This document shows, in pieces, positions 12,477 through 23,094 of a stretch of DNA of 64,000 nucleotides (position 1 is the first letter of the stretch; each line of letters starts with the position of its first letter). A program made the translations under genes and the position numbers. This DNA is from Quercus robur (Eukaryota > Streptophyta > Magnoliopsida > Fagales > Fagaceae), in the NCBI RefSeq assembly GCF_932294415.1, contig NC_065535.1, forward strand, positions 88,304,862 to 88,368,861, written 5' to 3'. The notes beneath the pieces were generated by a model, which made no database searches, was not told the DNA's origin, and saw nothing but the letters and a program-made list of their open reading frames with translations.

Positions 12477-12749
12477 ATGAGATTCAAGAATGTTATTATA
12501 GAATTTGATTCTAAATTGGTTATTTCATTACTAACCATCTCATATTCTACATTTGTAGGTCTTTCTACTCTTGCCTTGATTACAGAGAGTTATTGGGCTG
12601 ATCATGGATGGTGCTTCCACTTCACACATATATACCGTAAGGCTAATAGAAGTGCAAAACGCATTGGCTAAATAGGGCAAAGACCAAAAAGTGAACCCGT
12701 ATGTATTTGCAATGCCTACAAGTTGTATCTAAGTATTTTGTATAAGATA
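12477..12749 (+). pseudogene. RNase H-like (RVT_3) fossil
   Basis: Plus-strand translation gives NVIIEFDSKLVISLL and, about 40 residues on, FTHIYRKANRSA, followed in another frame by NALAK. This matches the second half of the RVT_3 / RNase H-like domain of plant LINEs and their domesticated relatives (EFDSKLVI, IYREANRCADALA). It is short and frameshifted. The full-length LINE at 12766 is inserted immediately downstream in the opposite orientation, so this fossil is older. Confidence 0.7.
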
Positions 12750-12803
12750 AAAAGGATCTTTTTTTTTTTTTGAGAAACCACCCTCCAAGAAAGAGCGGGG
12801 GGA

Positions 12804-15800
12804 TCATTTTATAACTTCAGAAACATACACGTCTATGACTCCTGGAGGAACATCCTCCATCCAGGAATGGAAATTTACAAATTTACAAGCCATTCTAGCA
12901 AGCCTATGGGCAACTAGGTTGCCTTGTCTACGAGTATGGTTGAAGAGAACACCTCCAAGCGATGAGGACACCGATTTGATATCCTGCAAAATGTGGCCAA
13001 AGCTGGAAGCAGAAAGACCATTGCTATTAATGGCTTTAATGATAATCTCAGAGTCACCTTCCACAATTACCTTGTTGAAGCCGAGATCCTTTGCAAAGCA
13101 GAGGGCACCCCGGGCTGCCAATACTTCCACCAACTCTACTGATGTAGGCAGTGGAATGTGTTGTGTAAAAGCAGCCATAACTAGACCCATGTCATTGCGA
13201 ATAATTGCTCCCAAACCAGCAGAGCTAGAATCGGCGAAAGTTGCTCCGTCGAAGTTAACTTTAACCCAGTTTGAAGGAGGAGGCAGCCATTTCGTAACCT
13301 TTGGATGGGAGGGAGATTTCGGATGGTTAAGGGAGGATTGTTGGAATTCTAGAAGGTTGGTAGACGCCAACTGGTTGAGCAGAGCAAGCGGAGTGACTGC
13401 CTCACCCACACGAAGCTTGTTGCGCCTAGTCCAAATCAGGGAGACAATCATGGCAAATAAATCCATATGGTGACTCTTATCAAAACCCACTTGCAGAACA
13501 TCAAGAAAGCAAGAAGCCTTACCCGCTTCTTTAATAAGTCCACCAAAGTGAACTTTCCAAACCTGCACTAGTGAGGCACAAGACCAGATTGCATGGAGCG
13601 AAGATTCCACTTCCAGGCCACAGGAAGAGCAAGTAGTATCTATTGGAATTTTTCGTTTCCTGAGGTTGGCTTTCGAAGGCAGTGAGTCAGACCCCGCTCT
13701 CCACATTAGGTTCTTCACTCTATTTGGAACTTTTAAATTCCAAATTCCTTTCCACAGCCGTCTAGCATTGGAGTGGTCAGAGGCCCTGGGGAGCTCATCA
13801 AGATCCGTATTTGCCAACAAATGATACCCGGTCTTGACGAAGTAAATACCATCCCTGTTAAGAGGCCAGAACCTAGCATCTGCGCAATTGCCAAAGCTGA
13901 GAGGAATAGCCTTGATTATGGCTGCTTCGAAGGGGAGGAAGTTCGAGTCAATTACCTCCTGTGACCAGCACTGCCTCACATTATCGATAAGACTAGATAC
14001 CATTTCCCGGCTGTCCAGTAAGAGAGGTTTTGAGATGATCTTCTTGAGGCTCGGATCAGGCAGCCAATTATCATGAAAAATCTGGATTGATGCACCGTTG
14101 CCTACCCTCCAACGCATACCTTGATGGATAATTCCTCTGCCCTTGAGGATGCTTTTCCAAGCGAATGACCCACTCCCCTCTTTTGCCTCAAGAATGGTAC
14201 CCGTAGGGAAGAATTTGGCTTTGAAAAATCTGTAGAAAAGGGAGTCCTCGCAAGCTAGCAGGCGCCACACTTGTTTCGCTAGCATCGCATCGTTAAACTT
14301 TTGAAGATCCCTAAAACCCATGCCGCCTAAACTCTTTGGTTTACAAAGCGAGCTCCACTTGGCCCAATGGATTTTCCTCTGTTCACCGCGCTGCCCCCAC
14401 CAGAATTTTTTAATCAGGGATTCTATCTCGCTGCAAAGGGTGATTGGGAGCTTGAAACAACTCATGGCATAAGTCGGAATTGCTTGGATGACTGCCTTGA
14501 GAAGCACTTCCCGACCAGCTTGAGAGAGGAGCTGTTCTTTCCAGCCTTGAAGCTTCGCCCATACCCTTTCCTTGATGTACCTGAAACTTGCCTTCTTGTT
14601 TTTTCCTATTAAGGTTGGTAAACCCAGGTATTTCTCGCACTGTTTCACTTCTTGGACTCCAAGAGAGGCCTTGATTTGGTTAAGGGTGTCCGGGGGGGTA
14701 GACTTACTAAAGAATAAGCTCGTTTTGTGCATATTAAGGAGCTGCCCTGAAGTTTTCTCGTAGCAAGAGAGGAGAGACTGGATTTTTTGGCATTCAAGCA
14801 TGGAGGCTCGGCAGAAAATCAGGCTATCGTCGGCAAAAAACAAGTGGGTGAGCCTTGGGCCTTTTTTGCAAATGGATATTCCTCGGATATGCCCCATAGC
14901 TTCTGCTTGATGCAGAAGGCTGTGGAGACCCTCTGTGCACAAAAGAAACAGATACGGGGAGAGGGGGTCCCCTTGTCTTATGCCTCTCGACGGACGAATC
15001 ACGGATGAAGGTTCTCCATTTATAAGAATGGAGTAGCTCACCGTAGTAACGCATTCCATCATTAAAGCTACCCACTTCTCAGCAAAGCCCATCTTTCTCA
15101 TGATCTTCTTAAGGTAAAGCCATTCAACACGGTCGTAGGCCTTACTCATATCCAACTTCAAAGCCATGAAACCCGTCTTGCCGGATTGGTGATTTTTCAT
15201 GAAGTGGAGGGTTTCAAAGGCCATGAGAACATTATCTGAGATGACTCTCCCAGCCTGGAAAGCGCTTTGATTTTCTGAAACTACAGCAGGTAAGATCACC
15301 TTAAGTCTATTAGCTAGGACTTTGGAAACTAGTTTATAGACTACATTGCAAAGGCTGATTGGTCTGAATTCGGTAATGTTCTCTGGAGATTTCACGTTTG
15401 GAATCAATGTAATATTTGTATGATTAATCACAGCAGGGATTTTGCAATTATTTAAACAATCTAAGACTGCAGAGCATATCTCATCACCAATGATAGACCA
15501 AAAAGATTGATAGAATAGAGGGGGCATACCGTCCGGTCCAGGGGCAGTGGCAGGTTCCATCTGATTCATGGCAGCCTCAATTTCGTCCCGCGAGAATGGA
15601 CGAAGGAGTTGGTCATTCATTTCCTGTGTAACTGATGGTTGGACGGCCTCCAAAATACTATCAAAGTCTGTGGGTTGAGAGGAGGAGAACAGAGTATGGT
15701 AGTATTGGGTTGCAATCTCCTTAATTTGGGAGTCCTCCGAACACCAGGCATTTGCCTCATTTCTTAAACCCAAGATCCTGTTTCTACGAAATCTCTGTGA

Positions 15801-16892
15801 GGCTTTACTGTGGAAATATTTAGTATTACGGTCACCCTCCTTCAAAAATGAAATTCTTAACCGTTGGTGCCACAGTTGACTTTCTTTGTCCAGCAAGTCA
15901 TTGAGCTCAGCTTTCAAAGACCGAATTAAATTTGCATCAGCCCTCCCTTCAGCAGCTGCTATTTCGGCTCTGTTAAGCTTCTTCGAATTCAACTCAATTG
16001 ATCTCTTAATGTTGCCGAAAGAGAGGCGATTCCAAGAGAGTAATTTATCACCACAATTTTTTAATTTACCAGCAATCAAGGTCATTGAAGCATCTGGAGA
16101 GGAGGGGCCCCAGGCATCCTTCACAGTCCGGCTACAGCCCCCGTCACTTAGCCACATTTTTTCAAATTTGAAGGGCCTATTCATATTCGGGATTATACCA
16201 TCCGGGAAGATAATAATTGGTTTATGGTCTGAGGAGTGGGTAGTAAGATGGTGAATAGCCGAGCCCGGGTTTAGGAAGTACCATTGGTTGTTGGCTACTG
16301 CCCTGTCAAGCCTTTCAAACACCATACCTCCTTGTCTTCTACCCTTCCAGGTGAATTTTTCTCCCCGATATCCCAGATCCTTAAGCCCACATTCATCAAG
16401 AGTATCACGGAAAACCTTCATACAACCCTCATTTCTTGGACCGAGACCCAGTTTTTCGTGCGACCACAGAATTTCATTGAAATCCCCTGCGCATAGCCAG
16501 GGGAGGGAAACAGAAAGATGTAAGGACCTGATCAAGGACCAAGTTTCTGGTTTTCTAGCTGCTTCCGCAAACCCATAAAGACCAGTAAAACGCCATTGAG
16601 TTTCAGGAATATTACCAACAATTGTATCAATATGATTGGGGGAGGAAGAAATTACCTCAATGTGGACCGATTTTTTCCAAAATAGAGCAAGACAACCGGT
16701 TTTGTTCACCTGAGGAACAATCCAAAAATGATCAAATAGAAGTTCCCTACATAGCCGTTTCAAACGATCTTCTCCTGCCCAAGTCTCGGCTAAGAAGAGA
16801 GCAGTGGGATCTTGCCTTCGAACCATGGATCCGAGTTCACGAACGGTGCGCTGGTTCCCAAGCCCGCGCACGTTCCAGCACAGCCAACTCAT
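12804..16892 (-). CDS. LINE ORF2: endonuclease, reverse transcriptase, zinc finger, RNase H (1362 aa)
   Basis: The enzyme nicks target DNA and copies the element RNA by target-primed reverse transcription. Domains in order: an AP-endonuclease-like domain at about 1-230 with N7, E36, GDFNE (D137, N139) and SDH (D222, H223); reverse transcriptase at about 480-760 with LDMSKAYDRVEW (D581), RGIRQGDPLSPY and FFADD (D688, D689); a zf-RVT zinc finger at about 1045-1115 (C1088, C1091, H1100, C1105); and RNase H at about 1211-1335 with NFDGA (D1215), E1253 or E1256, and VEGDSE (D1280). All catalytic residues I can check are present and there is no internal stop. Its ATG overlaps the ORF1 stop as ATGA (16892-16889), which suggests coupled termination and re-initiation. 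The C-terminal RNase H marks the plant L1 lineage that has acquired this domain. Confidence 0.95.
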   Translation of the reverse strand: MSWLCWNVRGLGNQRTVRELGSMVRRQDPTALFLAETWAGEDRLKRLCRELLFDHFWIVPQVNKTGCLALFWKKSVHIEVISSSPNHIDTIVGNIPETQWRFTGLYGFAEAARKPETWSLIRSLHLSVSLPWLCAGDFNEILWSHEKLGLGPRNEGCMKVFRDTLDECGLKDLGYRGEKFTWKGRRQGGMVFERLDRAVANNQWYFLNPGSAIHHLTTHSSDHKPIIIFPDGIIPNMNRPFKFEKMWLSDGGCSRTVKDAWGPSSPDASMTLIAGKLKNCGDKLLSWNRLSFGNIKRSIELNSKKLNRAEIAAAEGRADANLIRSLKAELNDLLDKESQLWHQRLRISFLKEGDRNTKYFHSKASQRFRRNRILGLRNEANAWCSEDSQIKEIATQYYHTLFSSSQPTDFDSILEAVQPSVTQEMNDQLLRPFSRDEIEAAMNQMEPATAPGPDGMPPLFYQSFWSIIGDEICSAVLDCLNNCKIPAVINHTNITLIPNVKSPENITEFRPISLCNVVYKLVSKVLANRLKVILPAVVSENQSAFQAGRVISDNVLMAFETLHFMKNHQSGKTGFMALKLDMSKAYDRVEWLYLKKIMRKMGFAEKWVALMMECVTTVSYSILINGEPSSVIRPSRGIRQGDPLSPYLFLLCTEGLHSLLHQAEAMGHIRGISICKKGPRLTHLFFADDSLIFCRASMLECQKIQSLLSCYEKTSGQLLNMHKTSLFFSKSTPPDTLNQIKASLGVQEVKQCEKYLGLPTLIGKNKKASFRYIKERVWAKLQGWKEQLLSQAGREVLLKAVIQAIPTYAMSCFKLPITLCSEIESLIKKFWWGQRGEQRKIHWAKWSSLCKPKSLGGMGFRDLQKFNDAMLAKQVWRLLACEDSLFYRFFKAKFFPTGTILEAKEGSGSFAWKSILKGRGIIHQGMRWRVGNGASIQIFHDNWLPDPSLKKIISKPLLLDSREMVSSLIDNVRQCWSQEVIDSNFLPFEAAIIKAIPLSFGNCADARFWPLNRDGIYFVKTGYHLLANTDLDELPRASDHSNARRLWKGIWNLKVPNRVKNLMWRAGSDSLPSKANLRKRKIPIDTTCSSCGLEVESSLHAIWSCASLVQVWKVHFGGLIKEAGKASCFLDVLQVGFDKSHHMDLFAMIVSLIWTRRNKLRVGEAVTPLALLNQLASTNLLEFQQSSLNHPKSPSHPKVTKWLPPPSNWVKVNFDGATFADSSSAGLGAIIRNDMGLVMAAFTQHIPLPTSVELVEVLAARGALCFAKDLGFNKVIVEGDSEIIIKAINSNGLSASSFGHILQDIKSVSSSLGGVLFNHTRRQGNLVAHRLARMACKFVNFHSWMEDVPPGVIDVYVSEVIK

Positions 16893-18268
16893 TTGGCTCG
16901 GCGGGGCTGGAGAGCAGCCGTCGCCGTTGGTGAGGAGTTGACATTTTTGCCATTGGATGGAGAGGCTCTGCGCTTCGCTGGAGAGAGCTCATCAAAGGAT
17001 GGAGGGAGAAGACGCTTGCCCAGAGAAGTGATTAGAGACTGATCTTCAGAGAGGAAGGAGGGCCTTTGTATACGGGACCATTTTTTCACTTCCTGGGCTT
17101 GAGGGTTGGGCTGGGGACAATTTGTAATGTCCTGGAGGGGCTTTGAAGTAATGGGTTGGTGTAATGGGGAGAGATAGTCTGGGCCTTGAACCGGATTTGA
17201 GAGAGGCCCATTGCTTTCTGATTGGTGGGCCTCCGTATGGTCAAAACAAGATATCTCTTGGTCTATTTCGCTGATTAGCTCTTCAAAGTCTCTGGTGGGG
17301 GGAGATTTCAGATTGGAGTCAAAATTTGAATTTGACTTGGTCTGCAGAGCCCCTGCCTTTTCGGGATTGGACATCTTGACGTCATTTCCATTAAAAGTTG
17401 GCAGAGGAGGAGGGGTGGGTACCGATGCCCTTTCAGTGGCCTTTGGGGGTGGTTGAGTGAACGGATCCGGTGAGAGATGGCCTGAGCTTTCCATGTTTTT
17501 CTTTGCAAAAAAACCTGGGACATTTATTACATTTTTCCTTGAAGCTTGAAAAGGCGTGGCCCTTAGCCAGGAGCCATATTGTTGGTCTTTTTGTTGGAGA
17601 GAACCTTCACTGTCAATCCATTTATTGCAGTCTTTATCGCCATGGGTGAGGAGCCCACACCAATAACACAAGTTGGGTAGACGTTCATATTTAAATGAAA
17701 CCCATTGCTCTCTGCCATTTTCCAGCGTGATGCGTCTGCCCCTGCATAGAGGTAGAGAAATATCAACTACAACTCTAACTCTGATGAAACTACCACCGTC
17801 GCAGTCAGGGGCATCTGAGGGGTGGATGATGGTTCCTATGGCTTCACAAATCTGTTCTGCAACTTCTCTGTTTCGGAACCTAACAGGGATATCAAAAACT
17901 TGAACCCAGAAAGCTACCTTCTTCATTTCTATGGGGTTGAGGGTTGTATCTTTATCATAATGTGTTAATACCACTAAATGCTTGTCAAAGGACCAAGGTT
18001 CTGACTTGATGATTCTATCAATGTCTCCCCTGTTATCGAAGGAGAAAAGCATCAAATGGTTACCTAGATTTTTTATTTTAAAACCTGCCTTGGATCTCCA
18101 CAGAGGAGTGAATGTGTTGGCTATGGCTTCAATATTGAGAGGACGTTTTGTGAGGAACCTAGCTGTAATGGCGAACTCTTCTATTGCTTGCTCTTTTCGC
18201 AGACGAAGACCGGATCCTTCTTTTTCAGAGAGGGAAAGTGAGCTCCAGTGCTTTGTAATGTCCTCCAT
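16889..18268 (-). CDS. LINE ORF1: RNA-binding protein with DUF4283 and CCHC zinc knuckle (459 aa)
   Basis: The predicted partner of ORF2 packages element RNA. A DUF4283 domain covers about residues 30-180 (AITARFLTKRPLNIEA, then EPWSFDKHLVVL and VAFWVQVFDIPVRFRN). It is followed by a CCHC knuckle, CYWCGLLTHGDKDC (C201, C204, H209, C214). The C-terminal half is Ser/Pro-rich and low in predicted structure, ending in a basic stretch (SPAKRRA, LQPRRAK) that could be a nuclear targeting signal. DUF4283 plus CCHC is the usual ORF1 layout in plant L1 elements. The frame is fully open and its stop overlaps the ORF2 start by four bases. Confidence 0.93.
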   Translation of the reverse strand: MEDITKHWSSLSLSEKEGSGLRLRKEQAIEEFAITARFLTKRPLNIEAIANTFTPLWRSKAGFKIKNLGNHLMLFSFDNRGDIDRIIKSEPWSFDKHLVVLTHYDKDTTLNPIEMKKVAFWVQVFDIPVRFRNREVAEQICEAIGTIIHPSDAPDCDGGSFIRVRVVVDISLPLCRGRRITLENGREQWVSFKYERLPNLCYWCGLLTHGDKDCNKWIDSEGSLQQKDQQYGSWLRATPFQASRKNVINVPGFFAKKNMESSGHLSPDPFTQPPPKATERASVPTPPPLPTFNGNDVKMSNPEKAGALQTKSNSNFDSNLKSPPTRDFEELISEIDQEISCFDHTEAHQSESNGPLSNPVQGPDYLSPLHQPITSKPLQDITNCPQPNPQAQEVKKWSRIQRPSFLSEDQSLITSLGKRLLPPSFDELSPAKRRASPSNGKNVNSSPTATAALQPRRAK

Positions 18269-18497
18269 TGATGGTGTTCTAGAGATTAAAAATCTATCCT
18301 AGGTGTTTCCCAGACCCCTGAAGAAAACCCACAAGCCTTGGGATAACGTTGTTATCTCAAGGGACTAAACTCACCTTCGCTGGGAAGGGACGACAATGTC
18401 ACTGGCTAAGCGAAGTTTCCAGAGGGAGACTTTCTTAGCAACAGGACAACCCAACTCCGTGATCAACTTAAATCTATCCTCAAAAGGATCTTTTTTT

Positions 18498-18838
18498 ATA
18501 TTTTATGAATAGAAATGTTTTCATTAACAACATAGAACCCACAAACAGATTGGAAATACAACAAGCTCTTAGGCAACCTCTTCCCTCACCGCAACGTAGA
18601 AAAGAGAGGGATTTAGAATAGGAAGCCAGTTAACGACAAAGTTTTCAAGGAGATAGTATATCTTGCACTAGTCTCATGAGACCATTGTCTCATTAACATG
18701 AGTCCCACACAGGTAGGACCCACGTGTCAGTAAGACAATAGACTCATAAGATCGACACATACAACATTTTATCATTTTCAAGGGATCTATAAGATCATGT
18801 TTGCCCCTCTAATATTGTATTAATTGTACTATATATAT
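18498..18838. other. Spacer between the LINE and a solo LTR
   Basis: Unique-looking, moderately AT-rich sequence that continues the pre-insertion locus of the LINE. No gene is recognised. Confidence 0.5.
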
Positions 18839-19646
18839 TGTAAGGGCACATTTTGCTCCCAAAGCCCAAGTTGATGGTCAATGGTCCAAAGAGCCCAAAG
18901 CAATGAATTTGATAGAGAATGGGCTTGCAAATGAACTTTCAATGTGCTAAGGTTTTAGTGATCAAAGTAGATTAGTTGTTCTTAGAAAGAATATAACAAA
19001 CAGTTTTATGTAAGAAAAGTTCTCCTCAGTCAAGTTTGAGGATGATTTGTTCTTATATCTGTTTCTCAAACTTATACAAGATTACAATTCTTGAGTATAT
19101 AGTGATTTTTCTCTTGGATTTTCTCCCACACCCCTTGTAATGGGGTTTTTTTTTCTTTATATTCTCCTTCCTCACTTCATCTCAGCTCTCTACGTGTAGA
19201 TCAGATTGTTGGCTTTTATACTTGTCCCATCAGCATCTTCCTGAAATCTTTGTGAGTAGTTGTGAGGCTGAATATTACTGTTTTGGTATCACTTTCATAT
19301 TAATGTGATTAGGGAGTTAGCTGTAGAGCATTTAATGCGGTAGTAGTAGCTTTCTTCTTAGATATTTCCCAACTCTCTTTTGTCTTATCCCTATCTGATG
19401 TTTATCTTCACCAGTATGATTACATGTTGCCTCGTTATTGATGAAAGGTCAGACCTTTGACCTCTACTCTGTTTAGCCGAGGAGGTACTTCTTCTCGGAC
19501 AACATTTCCAGCTCCTTATGACCAGACTTATTCCACGGACCATTAATATACATGTCTTCATTAGTATTTACCTGTCCTCGGATTATTTGATGTCCTCGGG
19601 CACAGCCCACGGCCCAATACCCATATCTAGGCCCTTCATCCCTACA
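18839..19646 (+). mobile_element. Solo LTR, family A (copy 1)
   Basis: It begins TGTAAGGGCAC and ends CATCCCTACA (808 bp), with flanking pentamers TATAT and TATAC that fit a target duplication decayed at one base. Internal strings (CATTTAATGCGG, TTAATGTGATTAGGGAGTTAGC, GTGAGTAGTTGTGAGGCTG) recur in the copies at 28848-29651 and, reversed, at 37824-38650. No internal region or partner LTR is present. It is most likely a Gypsy-type solo LTR, old. Confidence 0.75.
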
Positions 19647-19649
19647 TAT

Positions 19650-19682
<33 letters not shown>

Positions 19683-21669
19683 GATAGTATGCCGTTTAAT
19701 CAAATAAATAATAAATAAAATAAAATAAACTATAATGACAAACTTGAAAACCTACCTTTATTAATTATCAAAAAATGAAAATGAAAAGGGAAAACCTACC
19801 TTTATTTTATTATTATTATTTTTGGTATAGTATGTCTAAGTTTATGTGCATTCTTCCTTTGGGTTATTATCATGATTTTTAACCGTACTAGTCGATAGCT
19901 GAATTTTTCAATATTTAATTTTGTTCACAAGAAACAGACTAGTCATTGATATATATGTTTAGCATGATAACAACTGGCCATAATCTTGAATTGCAACGAT
20001 ACCCAAAAAATAAAATAAAAAACTTAAATTGTAACAGTGCAAGCTCTAATTATTTACTTAAAAAAAACTTAAATCAAAGGGTTTGTTTTGTGAGTTAGTT
20101 TGAGTAATGTTGTTTGAGTATTTTTGATATACACGTGGGTGAAAAAGTGTGTGGAAATATGTGTTATGTTGTTTAAAATGTATAGTTTTGTGTTTGAATA
20201 GGACTACCAAACAGGCCCAAGTTTTCCTCAAAGAAAAAAAAAAAAACATTTGGCACCATGGGTCAATTTGTGCTACCATGATTCAAATGTACTATCCTTC
20301 ACTTTATTGTTCACAGGGTTTTCCACAAAATTTAGTATGGAGAATCTTCTTTCAAACTCTAACGTGATAATTCATAAAACCACCAACAAATGTTGTTTAC
20401 ATAAATCACATAATTATTTAAAAATGTCATGTGACTAAAAGTATATGTGAATGATTATTTTAATTTCTATTTAAAATCTATTGTTTTTTATATTATAAAT
20501 TAACTAAACTATGTTTATGTAGTAACGAAATTTGTTGTTTCAATGTTGAATATGATTGTAAATGAATCAAGTTGTTTATAAACAGCTTGAGTTCAACTCA
20601 AGAAAATGCTTTTTCATGTTCATTTGTTTAGCAAACAAGTCAATATCAAATCCAAGTTTAAGCTCAACTATTAAATTAGTCAAATTCAAACATAATAATG
20701 TGTTTGTAAATAATCATGAATATATGCTTATTATATATGGTTAAATTGATATGAAAAAAATCATATTTAATTTATTTTTATATGTATACTTGTTTAACTT
20801 ATACTTATATAGACTTAAAATTGGATTGTAAAAGTTTGTAAATAGGTTTCATATGATATCAAGTTATTATTTGTAGTTTATTGGTAATATAAACAATTCA
20901 TTCATGGTTGAAATTCATAGATTTGTGAAAAAGTTAAAAAAAAAAAAAATGTAGTTAAGGTTTTACTATATATAAAAAAATAATAAGTTAATTAAGTAAC
21001 TCGTGAACAAACTCAAACTTGTTCCACAAGAAAAATAACCAAACTTGAATATATAATTTGTTTGGTGATAAGCTCAAGCTTAACTAGTATTCAAAATAAA
21101 ATCAAATACTCAGTTCAACTAGGCTCATTTATAACCCTAGTGTTAAAAACCATAGGTAATATGTTGGGCCTCTTAGTTTTCTTCTCTCTCCTATATCCTT
21201 ATTTTTCATTACTCTTTTTTTTTTTTAGTTGGAGGTGGAGGAATTTGAACCTTAGATGTCTTTATTGGAAACACCTCTTTGAGGCGCCAAACTCCTAAAT
21301 AAAACATTAAAAGTTAAAACCCCAATACCCCACAACCAAAACCAATTATCATCTACCAACCAAAAATACATATCAATAGCCACTGATTAACCACAAAAAT
21401 TCATTTACAACCACATATATATAGTCTATGATCATTACTCAGATCTAAGCATATGAAGCAGTTGAACATCTCAAATCCAAAGCAAATTCAAGAAGATTAC
21501 CAAAAGATTTAACTAAGAAATCTAGGAATAACTAAGGCAGCTAAGCGAATAACATTTTAACTTTACCAATGTGGGCTGAAAACCTAAATGTGTTGGTGGC
21601 TCTCTCTATTAGTTAGGTTTTTTTTTTTTTGCTAGTAGTACATGTAGCGTTTGCGGCACCGAGGACTAA
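19647..21669. other. AT-rich spacer
   Basis: (CA)n and (TA)n microsatellites at 19647-19682, then AT-rich sequence with short ORFs that resemble nothing. No gene or clear element is recognised. Confidence 0.5.
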
Positions 21670-21922
21670 GGGTCCGTTTAGATTGAACTTATTTTTGCTA
21701 AAATTGAAAACACTATAGTAAAATAATTTTTAAATGTGTGAATAGTACCGTGAAACCCATTTTTAATATTTTTAAATACATGAACAGTGCATGCACAATG
21801 TGTGAACAGTGCATGCACTGTTCATGAACAGTAAATTTTGTCTATGAAAGTCAACATAAGCGGCTTGGAAAAAAAAAAAAAAAGCAAAACACCAGACGCA
21901 GACGCGCAATCCAAACCGCACC
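21670..21922. mobile_element. MITE with GGGTCCGTTT-type ends (PIF/Harbinger-like)
   Basis: 253 bp. The left end GGGTCCGTTTAGATTG pairs imperfectly with the right end CAATCCAAACCGCACC. TAA flanks it on both sides (21667-21669 and 21923-21925), the 3-bp duplication typical of Tourist/PIF elements. The interior has palindromic GTGCATGCAC strings. Confidence 0.65.
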
Positions 21923-22319
21923 TAAATTGTGGATAGTTATATAGGCTAGTTTAGACTCACGTTAACTTAGAATTGAGAGTTCTTGCTTCATTGTTGTTAA
22001 TTCATAAGATTTTGACCTGGATTCCTTAGGATTTCTCTTCATCTTTGAGTTTTGTGGTGTATTTTGAGATGGGTATTCAGGAATTTTTGAGGATTTCTCT
22101 CATTGGTTTTGGGCTTTAAATTGAATTGAGCTTCTAATCCCAGGTATATGCATAAAATATATTTACAAATAAACATAACTAAGGACATATTAAAATTTAC
22201 CAAATTTATATATAATATATATAATGTTTGTATATTTGAAAGTATAAAATAGCTACTAATAAAATAAATATAATTTTATTTGAAACAAATAAAAAAAAAT
22301 CATTTAAATTTTTATCCAT
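21923..22319. other. AT-rich spacer
   Basis: No gene or named element recognised. Confidence 0.5.
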
Positions 22320-22897
22320 GAAATTATCAATTTTAGTTTGTCCAACTCCTTGTATGATAATAATGAACCAATGATAGTATTTTTTATTAAGGTTTATTAA
22401 TTTTGATTCTATAGTTTTTCTCACTTAATAACTCATTTAGAACAAAAATTAAGAAAATAAAATTGTATTAACATCTAATAGGATTTTCTCCTAACTTTGA
22501 CTTTAATATATATATATATATATATATATATTATGATGATGAATATTTTGGGATTTTAGAGATGTTCATTTGTGAATAACCTATATAGTTTTTTTTGCTC
22601 AAAGTTCTCTACCATAAAAAGTAGTGTGGAGCCCACAATTAGCATAATGTACTGACATTTTGAGAAAAACTATAGCGTGGAACCCACATTCAATTACTTG
22701 TATTGACCAGAAATTATCAATTTTAGTTTGTCCAACAACTCCTTCTATGATAATAATGAACCAATGATAGTATTTTTTATTAAGGTTTATTAATATTGAT
22801 TCTATAGTTTCTCACTTAATAACTCATTTAGAACAAAAATTAAGAAAATAAAATTGTATTAACATCTAATAGGATTTTCTCCTAACTTTGACTTTAA
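22320..22897. repeat. 390-bp tandem duplication, unit 1 and left part of unit 2
   Basis: Unit 1 is 22320-22709. Unit 2 starts at 22710 with the same GAAATTATCAATTTTAG and continues to 22897, where the Helitron interrupts it; it resumes at 25755 and ends near 25968. The arms after the interruption match unit 1 from 22507 on (TTATGATGATGA, then the CTCAAAGTTCTCTACC region). The copies differ at few positions, so the duplication is fairly recent, and the Helitron is younger still. Confidence 0.9.
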
Positions 22898-23094
22898 TCT
22901 ATATATATATATATATATAAAACCGAAACCTTTGCTGGCACTACAATTTTCCACGTCAGCACAATATTTAATTTTTCCATGTCAGCACAATATTTAAAAA
23001 ATAAAAAATAAAAAAAATATTATAACTCCTCAAAACCCTAGCAACCTTACCCATCTCTCAAGTGAAGAAATATAAAGCCATAGAATGATTTAAT

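Larger units (their letters stand above)
12750..18497 (-). mobile_element. Apparently full-length L1-type LINE with 16-bp target site duplication
   Basis: The element spans about 12766-18481 (5.7 kb) on the minus strand. A direct repeat AAAAGGATCTTTTTTT flanks it at 12750-12765 and 18482-18497. The poly-A tail appears as extra T residues (to 12771) merging with the left repeat, so tail length is uncertain. Order on the minus strand: a 5' UTR of about 213 bases (18269-18481), ORF1, ORF2, and a 3' UTR of only about 32 bases. Both ORFs are open and carry their conserved residues. The perfect target duplication and open frames point to a recent insertion. The string AATCTATCCT occurs at both ends of the 5' UTR (18291-18300, 18471-18480). 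Confidence 0.93.

Noticed and set aside
12835-13473. 212-codon plus-strand frame inside the LINE.
   Set aside because: It is antisense to the RNase H and zinc finger part of ORF2 and has no domain of its own.
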